Shown here piece after piece: positions 10,349-21,240 of a DNA stretch of 64,000 nt. The notes beneath the pieces were generated by a model that saw only the letters and a program-made list of their open reading frames with translations, had not been told where the DNA came from and made no database searches. Location of the stretch: the NCBI RefSeq assembly GCF_000715075.1, contig NC_134087.1, positions 153,499,436 through 153,563,435 on the forward strand, read 5' to 3'. Each line of letters starts with the position of its first letter. Within the stretch, counting starts at the first letter, position 1. Source of the DNA: Nicotiana tabacum (Eukaryota; Streptophyta; Magnoliopsida; Solanales; Solanaceae). Made by a program: the position numbers and the translations under genes.

Positions 10349-11003
10349 CAGGGGCGGACCTACATTAGGAGTAGGGGGTCACCGGAACCCATTCACCTCG
10401 GCAAAATTATTGTATATTTATTTGGTGTATATAGCTATATAAATTAAAGGACCCATTAAATATTTTGCTAGTGCCCCCAAAATCACAAAAGGCTGCATGG
10501 TAAAGTTGGTTGAGTGAACTGCTTAAGCTGCCGTCCTGCCTGGGTTGAGATCGAAACCTAACTCACGCATCTAGGCTATTTCCTTTTACTACTGAATTCA
10601 ATGATTGTTTTACTTAGTAGTCAATTGATTAAATTTTTTTTTAATCTTTTTAAAATTGAATTATCATTTAATACTTGTACATAATAATCAACTTAATTAA
10701 TATTATTCTTTTTCAAGTCCCTCACTCAAAATCAAAAGCTCGAAAGTGTAGCTCCTATCTCTGCAAATAAACAATTACGTACAAACCCTTCTATCTCCCT
10801 TCACCAATAACTTTGTCTCAATCACTTCGATAAAGTATCAACATCTATTGATTCCGACGACGGCGACTAAGAATTTGTACTTTGTTAATAAGTTATCATA
10901 ATCGTTATATTTTTAAAGAGATGCACACCGAAATTTAACGTTAGCATATGGCATATTTAAAGACAGTGTGCCCCGTTGCACTTAAATTCTGGGTCCGCCT
11001 CTG
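10349..11003. mobile_element. hAT-type non-autonomous element (655 bp)
   Basis: The terminal repeats are CAGGGGCGGACCTA on the left and, in reverse complement, CAGAGGCGGACCC on the right. A perfect 8-bp duplication GCATCTAC flanks it at 10341-10348 and 11004-11011. There is no transposase frame. The interior near 10500-10565 has a weak tRNA-B-box-like word ('gagatcgaaacct'), possibly a SINE relic. Confidence 0.88.
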
Positions 11004-11229
11004 GCATCTACCTGTAAATTCTAAATTTGACCCAAAACAATGATGTTGCAGAAAGCTTGAGCAAACCATGGTGATAATTGTGGTTACCTTGCATAATCTA
11101 GCAGCCACGCTTTTCCTACAGCATTTTGGGATTTTTTGTGAGCAATTGGGAATAAAAAATAAAAACAAAAACTTTTCGTTAGAAGATGAGTGCTTAATAA
11201 TGTATCCATTAATAATCTAAATAGTAAAA

Positions 11230-12060
11230 AATGAATCATGTTAGTAGTGTGTGTGAGAGATGTGGTTTAGATAGTGAAACTTCGAACATATGTTTTTTAA
11301 CATGTCCTGATTCTCAAAAACTATGGAAAATGAGCCCTATGCATTAACATTGCCTTGATAATGATGAATTTTCTTTATGGTGAAATGATAAGATCAAAAT
11401 AGCAAAAGATTGTTCTAATTCTGTTAATGTGCTAAATTTGAGTGTAAAGATAATGTGATATATTTTAGTGTACAGATATTGTGACATATTTTGAAGTGTA
11501 GAAATCTTGGATGTTATAATATGAATTAATTGAACCTCCAAATAGTGAGGCAAAGGCTTTATTTTACTATAATGAGTTTCTGAATAAAATTATTGCTAAT
11601 TCTCCGAATGGCAATTTACATAATAAGTAGGAGTTTCTTGAAAACATAATTGCTAATTCTCCGAATGGCAATTTACATAATAAGTAGGAGTTTCTTGAAA
11701 ACATACTTGCTAATTCTCCGAATGGCCATATACATAATAATTATGAGTTCTCATTAACGTGCTCGAAGATGGAATTTGCTTATATATTGATGCAATGCTA
11801 CATGTTGATACGAAGAAGGAAAGTATTTGAGTTAGTTGCTATATATGCCCATGGATTCACGACTTAGTTCGTTGGGAATTATTATCATTGCTGAAAGGAG
11901 AAAAATGACGATTCGCCGAACGTTCATATCTTGTAGCATATATGTTAAAGACAAGGCTACTTTGGATGTGCATGTAGCTTGTGAAGATATTTGGAACATG
12001 TTTTCTTATTTGGACCAAGTTGTTCTTGTATATATTCCTAAAACACCATGGAACTAACAA
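11230..12060 (+). pseudogene. L1-type LINE relic (zf-RVT and RNase H end)
   Basis: Translation at 11236-11340 gives SVCERCGLDSETSNICFLTC, with PDSQKLW following. This is the zinc-finger motif (zf-RVT) near the end of plant L1-LINE reverse transcriptase. Further on, LNLSVKIM (about 11430) matches LLNLSVNIM of the other L1 copy in this window. At 11970-12040 the RNase H tail ACEDIWNMFSYLDQVVLVYI matches TCEDIWKLSPLLDHVDFVYI of the same copy. Stops and a 57-bp triplication interrupt it. It ends just downstream of the SKIP35 gene, which runs toward it. Confidence 0.65.
11593..11763 (+). repeat. Three tandem copies of a 57-bp unit
   Basis: The word TTGCTAATTCTCCGAATGGC starts at 11593, 11650 and 11707 exactly 57 bases apart. 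The first two units are almost identical and the third is more diverged. The array lies inside the L1 relic and is not a known L1 feature. Confidence 0.85.
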
Positions 12061-12280
12061 ATATACATGCCCATTTGAGTTACCAGCCCTTCTGAATAGT
12101 GAATATACTTCCCTCTGCTTACACACACACATTCAAGTATGCATTTTTCAATAAGAAAATTGACCAACTTTGGAGGCTTCTTCTCTTTTTTCCAACCCAA
12201 CTATTTGTGTTATTATACTTTGCAACGGGAGAGAGTGTGGAGATGTGAAATTTTCAAAACTTAGAATGTGGAGCATGATG

Positions 12281-13096
12281 CTAATTATAAGCAGCACTTG
12301 ATGCATTTAGCAAAAAAGGAGGAAGATGATGCTCTAACACAGCCAATAGTTCTTTCCCTTGGTTTGCCTCTTCCAGTATTACGCCGCCAAGCCTTTTGGC
12401 TGCTTCCACGAGCTGTCCCCTAAGTCTTTGAGATAACAAGCAGCCCCCTGCCTTAATACTTTCTCTATACAGTGGCAGGTATGCTATTGCTACCCTCAAG
12501 GGCCCAGGAAGATCCTTTAGACAGATGGGACATTCACTCCATTTCACGATACGCACAAGGTTTAAGTAGTGTTCTTGTCCTTGCCTAAGCCCATCGAAGA
12601 AAGCAGCTTCCGACCAATGTTCCTGAAGGAAACTCTTCAGATTGGGAGTCACAGCATCATCATCATCAGACTTAGCAATGCTGTCGGCAACAGCATAAGT
12701 AGCAACAGGGTCACCGAGGAAGTCTGAATGCAGAAGAAACGCTACCCCATCAAGAGACCCACCGCTTCTTTCACCAGCAGCCTTGAGAATCTCGATGCTG
12801 AGGGCAGCAAGAATATGCTGAGGAACGTGCGGAAGGAGATATGCAGCAACTTCAACCTGACTACTGGAGGTCGCAGCTGTGAGGGCTAGACATAGTTCCA
12901 TGTCTCTGCATCCCCTTTTGACAAACCACTCGACAACCTGTAGGGATCCCCTCTCAGCAGCTCTCATCAGAGGGCCCAAGAAAGCCATTGCATTCCCCTC
13001 TTCCACCAAACATTCCATAGTTCCGATTTTACCATAATGGGAAGCAAATCCCAAAGCCAGGTCAACATCAACATCCAAGCTGTTCCTTTGAGCAAT
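12281..13096 (-). CDS. SKIP35: SKIP35 exon 3 (last)
   Basis: The acceptor is CTCTTGTAG|ATTGCTCAAAG and the exon starts in phase 0 (IAQRNSLDVDVDLALG). It runs 271 codons to TAG at 12281-12283 and ends LLNASSAAYN. It carries the second ankyrin-like region and the conserved C-terminal part. It is intact, which fits a gene that was functional until recently or still is. Confidence 0.9.
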   Translation of the reverse strand: MAQRNSLDVDVDLALGFASHYGKIGTMECLVEEGNAMAFLGPLMRAAERGSLQVVEWFVKRGCRDMELCLALTAATSSSQVEVAAYLLPHVPQHILAALSIEILKAAGERSGGSLDGVAFLLHSDFLGDPVATYAVADSIAKSDDDDAVTPNLKSFLQEHWSEAAFFDGLRQGQEHYLNLVRIVKWSECPICLKDLPGPLRVAIAYLPLYRESIKAGGCLLSQRLRGQLVEAAKRLGGVILEEANQGKELLAVLEHHLPPFLLNASSAAYN

Positions 13097-16000
13097 CTAC
13101 AAGAGAACCAAAAGAACCAAAGATGAGAATGACAGACCACATTCCCTCCGAATACACTGGAAAAGAACACAGCAAAAAAAAGTTAACAGAAATATAAAAG
13201 GAAAACACATCCTCAAAATTCATGTCCGCCAATCGAAAATACTGAAATCAAGCATAATGAGCAACATAAAGACTAAGACAGATCAGAGTATGACACAAAC
13301 CCAATTAGACCACCATCCATAGCATTCAAAACCAGGATAACGACAAAGAACTCAAACTTTTAATGACTAACTGTAATCCCCACCAACAATCATGGTATGC
13401 AAATAGTGTATCTCTCATGCCAATCATGAAACACCAAACGTATCAAAGTTTCCAACTCCAGACAAGACAGCACTTGAGTGTAGTTTGCAAACATAAAGAA
13501 ACAAAGATAGTAATTGGATATTATAATTTGAAGCCTGCAGTTCTACTCCCTTCTCTTTGCAACTCACATGAACTCCAAAATTGAAAGGACTAGGCCCTTC
13601 ATTCCGTTTTCCCCTTTTTTACTTTTAAAAGGGGAAAATTGTGTCACTACGCCAGTACACAATTTAGTGCGGGTCTGCGGGGTTATTTTGAAAAGGAATG
13701 ACCTATTATTTCCATGAGTAATATGTGAGGATTTACGATCATATAGATGGTGGTACCTAATTTGTTGCCTTGCTTTTACGCTTTTCTTTTGTCTAGTAAA
13801 CGGCATGATGTCCAATACTAACAGAGGCATGCACTCAACCGTCTTGCAAGATGTGAAGCAGGAAGAACATTGAATTTATCCCTAAATGTTAGGCTTCTGA
13901 AACCATGTTGCATTCTTCATAGAGAGAAAGAGGAATTGTTGCTGGTATTGATGGCTAACAAAGGGTAGCTTCACAAGACAAGGATAATGAAGCCACTACA
14001 TAGGACCACTCAATCCGGAGCAAACCACTTTGACAGCACCCAAAAGTGTGTCCAACAATGAGTCTTTCATTGCTTAAATCAGCTAAATTTTATACCCTCC
14101 ATCACTCCACTAAAAACCGATAGGAACTAAATCGTAACTTCTAACTTCTTCGTCCAGGGATACAAGACAATTTTCCAAGGAATCCATTAGGTCAAGTTGT
14201 CATGAAATTATGAAATTTGAGACAACACAAATACTCTGATGTTCACAATTATATCAAGTTCTTCCATTTTCCTCCTCCTTCCTTTTATCCAATTAAAATT
14301 GATTGGTAAGACTTTACACCTAGATTTTAGGTGATTAGTATAAAGCATAAAAGCAAAGCTTTTTTTGGCAAGTACCATACTACATCCTTTTGAAACCACT
14401 CAGTAGTTTAAATGCTTTACTAATCTTTGTTGTTGTGTTGAATTATCGTAACTTATCATTTGTATCCTTTGAACCTTCCAATTTGATAGAAAATGTCCTC
14501 CACATCTTTTGTTTTGATGGTCCTAAATGTTTCTTCACAGTATAAAATGCCATATACCAGAAAATCCAATTATGTGTACTACCCAACTTGAACTCCCCTT
14601 CTATTCAATTTTTTTCTGTGTTCATGCTAGCCTTTGTTCTAACAGTTGCTATGCTACATACTTTACAAGAGAGGGAGGGGGGGGGGGATATGAAAAGGCA
14701 ATTCATGGTCTTGTCAATTCATTAAGAGACATTTCCAAGGCAATATGAACCCAATATGGCAGGGCTCTCACGAAAGCTGAAGTTAGTTCCTGTTGGGACC
14801 GAAATAATCAGGTGTCATGCGAAAGCTAGTAAAGCAAACCTTCAACGACGATAAATCAAACAACATAAGAGAAATCTACCAAAAGAGACACAAACATTTA
14901 ACGTGGTTCGGTCAACTGGCCTACGTCCACCGTAGAGATGAGCTATCCACTATATAAAAAGAGAATACAAAATATCGAGAGAACAACCTCACGAAGAGGA
15001 AACTACAAGTGACTCACTAACACTTGTCCCGTAAAGTTCTCCCCCTAAACACGACTCTCAAGCCCCATGTGGCTACATTATGGATGCTCCTGAATGAGAA
15101 GGAAGGATCCTCAATTTATAGAACTCCAAACCTTTTCCTACAAGAAAAGGTATTCGCCAAATATGGAAGATTTGTAATTTCCTTCTACAAGAAGGAAAAC
15201 CCAATTAAGGTAAACATGTTGCCCTTTCCTTCAACAAATAGGAAAAGAAAAACCCAACTATGGCTACATTGTGGATGCTGCTGAATGAGAAGGAAGGATC
15301 CTCAATTTATAAAACTCCAAACATTTTCCTACAAGAAAAGGTACTAGCCAAATATGGAAGATTTGTAATTTCCTTCTACAAGAAGGAAAACCCAATTAAA
15401 GTAAACATGTTGCTCTTTCCTTCAACAAATAGGAAAACCAAATATGGTAAGAAAATCAGGACAACTCCTAACAATTCTCCCCTTTGGCCTGAATCTTCTG
15501 ACAAAATAAACTTGATCCACTTCTTCACATAGCCTTCAATATGTCGCATCTCCAAATCTCCACCACAAAGTTTGTCTCAACGTGCGTAGCACACCGGTCA
15601 AATTTCTTAGACAAAAATCATGATTACCGTCAAATAGGTTGCGGCTAGAACTGAATCCGCTAAGATGAACTTGTCTTGAACCTCGCTCTGATACCACTTG
15701 TTAGGACCGAAATAATCAGGTGTCATGCGGAAGCTAGTAAAGCAAACATTCAACGACGATAAAACAGACAACAAAAGAGAAATCTACCAAAAGAGACACA
15801 AACATTTAACGTGGTTCGGTCAACTGACCTATGTCCACCGCGGAGATGAGCTATCCACTATTATGAAAAGAGAGTACAAAATATCGAGAGAACAACCTCA
15901 CGAAGAGGAAACTACAAGTGACTCACTAACACTTGTCCCGTAAAGTTCTCCCCCTAAACACGACTCTCAAGTCCCATATGGCTACATTGCGGATGCTCCT

Positions 16001-19000
16001 GAATGAGAAGGAAGGATCCTCAATTTATAGAACTCCAAACATTTTCCTACAAGAAAAGGTACTAGCCAAATATGGAAGATTTGTAATTTTCTTCTACAAA
16101 AAGGAAAACCCAATTAAGGTAAACATGTTGCCCTTTCCTTCAACAAATAGGAAAACCAAATATGGTAAGAAAATCAGGACAATTCCTAACAGTTCCATTA
16201 GGCTACGGTAGTCTGCACCTAGTCACACAACTGGACACACCTTTTGCTCCTTAATACTCCCTCCGTTTCAATTTATGTGAACCTATTTCTTTTTTAGTCC
16301 GTGCCAAAAAGAATGACCCCTTTCCTTATTTGGAAATATTTTACCTTTATGTAATGATATATAACCACACAAAATATATGTGCCTCATTTTACACCACAC
16401 AAAAGTCTTCTCTCTTTTCTTAAACTCCGTGCTCAGTCAAATAGGTTCACATAAATTGAAACGGAGAGAGTATTATTGAAGATATAAAGTGAAAAACTGG
16501 AAGGATCTCTATAATATATCCATTGACCAAAATAAATCATAAGAGAAGTGCTTTTGTAGATGCTTGAGAAAGAAAGGAATTCATATAAAATATTAGTAAA
16601 TACATATGTAAAAAGAAGGATACGGAGAAAATGGTCACAAATGTGAGAACTGTGAAAGGCGATGCATGGACGAAAATTAAGGAACTACACCAGAGATCTA
16701 CCTTGGAGTCATACTTGCTTATGCTTAGAAGAGTAACCAATAGTATACAGGTCCCATGGCGCACGCTATTTACAGATGATATTGTGGTGATTGAAGAAAC
16801 TAGCAAGGGAATCAATCTAAATTGGGAACTACAGTAAAACACTCCAGAGAGCAGTGGTTATTGATTTTCAGATAAGTAAACACTAGCCTACATTAGGCTA
16901 GTGTTTGTCAGTAGCTTTTATTCTGCTCAGAGACTTCTATGTCCATGTAATTGACAAATCTAGAGAAACTCTACTTTTAAAGAGCCTTTATTTTTCTTAA
17001 TAGATAAATTAATCAGTCTGAAATGAAATGAACCTGAAAAGAGCAGAATGGATACAAAACATTCATATAGTTGGACTCTACTAATTTGAGGTTGAGTCAT
17101 ACTTGATTAAAATAGAGTCAAATTAAAATGTCTCGTCAAATAATTTAAGGTTGAAATTTGACACAAGTTATTATGTGATGATTTACATGCACTTTACCAA
17201 TCAAGTGATGATTACAGTTGAGAAATCTACAGACCAAGTGAAAGGCCTACACTTTAAAAAATTAGGAAGTCTATACTATGTCCACTTATTCACTTGGATA
17301 AGGAATTTTCTTAGCTTCTAATATCGGAACGTTCTTTTCTTTCTGACAAGTGTTTCTCCATTTTTTCTTAATCATCTATATGTTGTATTCACCACGCTTA
17401 CAGTGTCATATAACATTTTCTTATGGATAACACATTGTAGCAGAAGTTCACTTTACACCTTGGGTCGCTAAAGGTAAAACACTCCCGCCTCATGCTTTAC
17501 ATCTCCGCCTTCAAGACAATGGAACTAGCAGAGGAAACTAACAGTGCGAAGTCGCAATCTATTATCTTACAGCATAGTGCCCCCAAATTTACGAGGTTCA
17601 ATGGCTTTTTAGTTCCAGTGGGTGAATTCATCACAAAGCACTAACGCAGTGTAGCAACACCTAATAACGCAAAAGCAACAGTTTCAGGGAAGAGGAGTAT
17701 GCTGAGAACCACACACACACACACAGAAATTTTTTTATATGTATAATGGCTAGAAACTTTAAGGTGTATTCACTGGTATTCTTGTGACAAACATGTGCAC
17801 TGAAGTGAAAAACAGATGTTAGGGGTTTTGGCCTGGTCCTTCGTAGCCTCCAGAACCCAGAACAATTTCCCATTTTTCTGCCTTTTATTCTGTTACAGAC
17901 AATAGTGGAATTAACAAGTTCTCATGCAAAAAGCTATTTTTATTAAGGGCCAATAGGGCACTAACCTATTTTTTTTTTTTTTAATAAATAGCACGACCAA
18001 AGTAGTTTCAACCTAAGTGTCCCAGCAAGCTAGATAGTCCCAAGTGTCTACTTTCCCTGACGGGGAAGTAAAGCCAGATCCATTATAAGCATTTCTCGTT
18101 GAGATTTCAATTTTGTTTTAAGGTGCATATGCATTTTCTTTTATTTATTTACTTTTTTGTATCTACTTATCAAAGTGAAATTTGAACAGATAGAAAGCAC
18201 TAACAGTGTTTTGTAAGCCCAACCCAAAAACTAAGGCTGAGAATAACAAAAAAGCAAACAGAACATCCATGACAGGTGAAACATCATTACAAAGACAGTC
18301 GCAGGAGAATCTTTAGAAAGTACAAATCTGAAAAAGGGGATCGATGCATGCTTCTAAACATAAAACTCAAAGCATAAAACTCCAAAATCCAAATATATAT
18401 CAATATACCTGCAAAAGAATGCGGACCAGCTCTGTACTCCCAAAGCGTGATGCTTCAAGAAAGCACTGATTGACATTGTCCGCACCCCCTTCCACCAACA
18501 TGCTGAGCAATCCTTGAATTGCAGTAGCTGAAACTCCTGTTGCCCAGCCAGTATCAAATGAACTAGAGAAGAGTGTAAGCGGAAAGCAAGCTGCATCAAA
18601 TGCTTCTGTGAAGTCCTTTCCAGTAAGGTGGTTCCCAGCAAGATCCAGAAATGTTTTGAAAGCTGATAACTGCAGTTGTATTTCAATGGCAGAGTTATGC
18701 CCAACCCTATACCTCTTTCCTTGGCAGCGGGAATGGTAACCTATACATTTAAGAGCCCATTCAGTGAACTTCTGAACCTTAGCACCAGCTTCAACCTTCA
18801 AAACTTCATCTCCATTGCATTCTTGCAGTCGTTCATGCAACCTGCTGAAAGTGGTGGTAAATATGTTAGTTCCACAAACATCTATAAAATAAGACATTAA
18901 GGGAAAACGAAAGAAAAACGTTACTTGACCTTGCAGATTATACCAAGGAAATTCCTATATATGAAGAATAAACTTTTCAAACTTTATGTCATCCTATGTA

Positions 19001-21240
19001 TAATAGCAACAAACCAGCAAATGTAGAAAGCTTGCTTGTTTATTTCAATAACAAGAAAATGCAGGTTCTTCATGCCTACATTTTAGCAAATAGTCTAAAA
19101 GAGGATTTTCAGCATATAGATTAAACGGAAAAGGGCCTAAAGTACCCTATCGTATGATAAATGGTTTATAAAAGCCCCCCGTCCATCTATCCGTTTGAAA
19201 ATATATAGAACGTTATTTTTATTTTCAAATTTACCCCTGCGACCAACGGAACTCCATGTGGGCATCTCATTAAATGATGTGGCATTCTTTCATTTGTCCA
19301 CGTGGTTCAATGGGGCTGACATTGTATTTGGGTATTTTTCGACCCATTAAACCGATCCGACCCACTCCTTTTACCTTATACCCACTCTTTTAACCCTATA
19401 CCCACATATTTTACTTGTCTTCTTCCCCAATTTTTTTTTTTTTTCTATTATCTCCTTGTCATCACCTCACAAAAACTCCACCTACACCTTCTCCACCACC
19501 TCTTACACCATCATCGACGCCATCCCTCCTCCAAAAACAGAAATCAATGGAAAATAACCCAGCTAGCAACATAAAGAACCTAGTTAATGAAGAACGACAA
19601 GAACGACTACCGGAAAAATAAAGATCAACATCAACAATGGGGGCTTCGCCGGAAAATTTCTCCGGCCAAAGTGAAGCTCCATTCTTTCCTTCAGTTTTTG
19701 AGAGACTTTTCGAGTCACTCAAGAAACTAGCTTAAAGCAACGGACAATTTCAGGCGATTTCGAACAGAAGGGCTCAACTCTGGCTGGTCAATAATATTTT
19801 GAGATCTATCCGTCGTTGCCTTTTGTATTAATACTTCGTACCCTTCTCCGGGCTCCGGCAGTATGGAGTGACGGCAGTAGCAAGAAAGAGTTAGATAAAA
19901 AATATGGGTTCGATGCTAAGAAAAAGGAGAAAAAGAAAAGCAAAATAGAAAACATAGAAATAAAATAGAAGAAAAAAGAGAGAACTAAGGAAGAAGAAGC
20001 CATGGTTGGTTGTCGGTGAAAGGTCCAGAGTTAGAAGATAGGATTGAATAAAACGGGTATAAGGCTCTAAATTGGGGAAGACGACTAGTAAAATATATGG
20101 GTATAGGGTTAAAAGAGTGGGTATAAGGTACAAAGAGTGGGTCGGATCGGTTTAATGGGTCGAAAAATACCCAAATACAATGTCAGCCCCATTGAGCCAC
20201 GTGGACAAATGAAAGAACGCCACATCATTTAATAAGATGCCCACATGGAGTTCCGTTAGTCGCGGGGGTAAATTTGAAAATAAAAATAACGTCCTATATA
20301 TTTTCAGACGGATAGATGGACGGGGGGCTTTTATAAACCATTTATCATATGATAGGGGTATTTTAGGCCCTTTTCCGTAGATTAAATAACTCAAACAAGA
20401 ATTCCACAGGTTATTGGAAGCTGAGACACATGCTTCTTTTATATGACTATTGGAGAAAAATACAGAAAAACTATGTCACAGCTATGTATACACTAAGCAT
20501 CCGTTGGCCAATATCTGGGATGGAAGAAGTCAGATTTCATATAATCTGATACACTGCACTAGAATCCTACTATTTTGACTAGACATGTATAGTTCAGATA
20601 TGGGGAAAACATTCAATAGCAAATTAAAGACCTTTTCTACTATTCTTTTAAGCATTCAAATATGGGCCAAAGCACTGACCTTTGTGCCATTGCAGTGACA
20701 GTATTCCGCGAGGCTCATAGTTCGACTCTGGCAAGCAGAAACACAAGAAGCAAGAAATGAAGTCCTTAGGACAGCCCGAGTGAAGTCAAACGCACCATTA
20801 CCAATAATCTTCTTAATCAAACCCGTTATCCCATACAACTCCTCTTGACTAGTTAAAAACCAGATTGAATCCAAAGCAATGCATAAAGTGTCATTCAGAG
20901 TTTGGGGATCAGCGAGTAGGATCAAACTCTCGGCCAGCTCCCAATCATGGCCGCTCACAGCACCCTGGAACAATCGCCCCAACTCAATCCTATCTTGTCT
21001 GCTAAGCTTTTTTTCAGGAACCGATTTCTCATTTTCCGAATCAGAATTTTCTAGCCTTGATTTAATCTTATTAACTCCACAACTACAGCCTCCAGCTATT
21101 AAGTCCTTGTAATGTACAAGTGGAGCTTCTCTTGAAAATACCACTTTCCCATTGCTTCCCTCACCTTTCACTTGTACAGTTTCCACTGAACAAATAGTCT
21201 CTTCTTCACTAATGTTGGAAGCTGCCTTATCTTCTTCCAT
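12281..21240 (-). CDS. SKIP35: Ankyrin repeat protein SKIP35 homologue (three exons, probable frameshift)
   Basis: The product resembles plant SKIP35 (SKP1-interacting partner 35), an ankyrin-repeat protein found as an ASK/SKP1 partner and thus linked to SCF ubiquitin ligases. Exons are 20680-21240, 18409-18841 and 12281-13096, with GT-AG introns of 1838 and 5312 bp. The joined protein would be about 602 residues. An acidic N-terminus carries CSCGVNKIKSRLENSDSENE, followed by helical repeat units. Ankyrin-like blocks are centred on ADNVNQCFLEASRFGSTELV and GPLMRAAERGSLQVVEWFVK, and the C-terminus includes LSQRLRGQLVEAAKRL. Exon 1 has 561 coding bases, but exon 2 needs a remainder of two. As written, translation stops two codons into exon 2 (about 189 residues), so a one-base insertion near 20700-20706 is inferred. 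Either this copy is a recent pseudogene or there is a base error. Both introns are loaded with transposons. The neighbours are unrelated. Confidence 0.85.
13097..14785 (-). other. SKIP35 intron 2, 3' part
   Basis: This is intron sequence without a recognisable gene or element. The small open frames here have no family signature. A G-run (about 11 G) at 14677-14688 is the only simple repeat. Confidence 0.6.
14791..15473 (-). repeat. 3' LTR of the intronic miniature element, internally duplicated
   Basis: This LTR is 683 bp against 493 bp for its partner. The extra 190 bp is a tandem duplication: the block around GGCTACATTATGGATGCTCC (about 15070) recurs as GGCTACATTGTGGATGCTGC (about 15261), followed by the same 'gaatgagaaggaaggatcc' run. 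Confidence 0.85.
15685..15696 (-). other. Primer binding site, initiator tRNA-Met (miniature element)
   Basis: The plus strand reads GCTCTGATACCA, so the minus strand is TGGTATCAGAGC, the standard plant initiator-Met primer site. It lies two bases inside the 5' LTR. Confidence 0.85.
15699..16191 (-). repeat. 5' LTR of the intronic miniature element
   Basis: This 493-bp copy opens TGTTAGGACC and ends TTCCTAACA, and lacks the internal duplication seen in the other LTR. It is adjacent to the primer site. Confidence 0.85.
16257..16470. mobile_element. Stowaway-like MITE (214 bp)
   Basis: It begins CTCCCTCCGTTTCAATTTAT and ends with the inverted form ATAAATTGAAACGGAGAGAG. It is flanked by the dinucleotide TA on both sides, the Tc1/mariner-Stowaway pattern. 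It lies in SKIP35 intron 2. Confidence 0.9.
16625..16840 (+). pseudogene. RTE-type LINE reverse transcriptase fragment
   Basis: The plus strand reads RTVKGDAWTKIKELHQRSTL, then IQVPWRTLFTDDIVVIEETS. This matches the RTE block around LFADDF(I/V)LIDE seen in the longer RTE copy at 28310-28600. It is a short decayed piece inside SKIP35 intron 2, in antisense orientation to the gene. Confidence 0.6.
16878..16906. other. Perfect 12-bp hairpin in intron
   Basis: AAACACTAGCCT, a 5-base spacer, then AGGCTAGTGTTT. It is too short to call a MITE and no T-run marks it as a terminator. Confidence 0.6.
16907..18408 (-). other. SKIP35 intron 2, 5' part
   Basis: This is AT-rich intron with a short CA microsatellite near 17710 and T-runs near 17970. 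I see no gene or complete element. Confidence 0.55.
18409..18841 (-). CDS. SKIP35: SKIP35 exon 2
   Basis: The acceptor is TTTCAGCAG|GTTGCATG and the donor CTTTTGCAG|GTATATTG. The exon adds one base to the split Arg codon plus 144 codons, from LHERLQECNGDEVLK to ELVRILLQ. It contains the first clear ankyrin-like unit. The frame is open throughout. Confidence 0.88.
19126..20377. mobile_element. Foldback, Mutator-like element in SKIP35 intron 1 (1252 bp)
   Basis: Inverted arms of about 307 bp, 19126-19432 and 20069-20377, both start CGGAAAAGGGCCTAAA read inward and match over nearly their full length by eye. The direct duplication TAGATTAAA (9 bp) flanks the element at 19117-19125 and 20378-20386. 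A 9-bp duplication with long terminal repeats fits Mutator-like elements. The central 640 bp has no transposase. Transcription through the intron would give a long hairpin. Confidence 0.85.
20680..21240 (-). CDS. SKIP35: SKIP35 exon 1
   Basis: The ATG is at 21238-21240 and the frame is open to the donor CAAAG|GTCAGT at 20680/20679. Family homology runs through CQSRTMSLAE (residues about 170-179). The next codons in frame read YCHCNGTK, whereas the frame one base over reads TVTAMAQ, which continues smoothly into exon 2 RLHERLQECNG. The frame switch therefore lies at 20700-20706. Confidence 0.85.

Larger units (their letters stand above)
14791..16191 (-). mobile_element. Miniature LTR retrotransposon in SKIP35 intron 2 (TRIM-like)
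   Basis: Two direct repeats, 14791-15473 and 15699-16191, both begin TGTT(G/A)GGACC and end CCTAACA. The element is flanked by the 5-bp duplication GTTCC (14786-14790 and 16192-16196). Only 225 bases lie between the LTRs. They contain a purine tract (plus strand ATTCTCCCCTTTGG from 15474) and an initiator-tRNA-Met primer site (15685-15696), placing its sense strand on minus. No protein is encoded, so it depended on another element. Its sense strand is the same as the host gene's. Confidence 0.88.

Noticed and set aside
12967..13170. Minus-strand frame crossing the start of SKIP35 exon 3
   Set aside because: It is out of frame with the exon and runs through the splice acceptor.
18354..18704. 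116-codon minus-strand frame over SKIP35 exon 2
   Set aside because: It is in the wrong frame; the conserved protein is in the overlapping frame of 18409-18841.
19415..20133. Open frames in the centre of the intron 1 foldback element
   Set aside because: They are low-complexity (Pro/Ser or Phe/Leu-rich) by-products of pyrimidine runs with no transposase motif.
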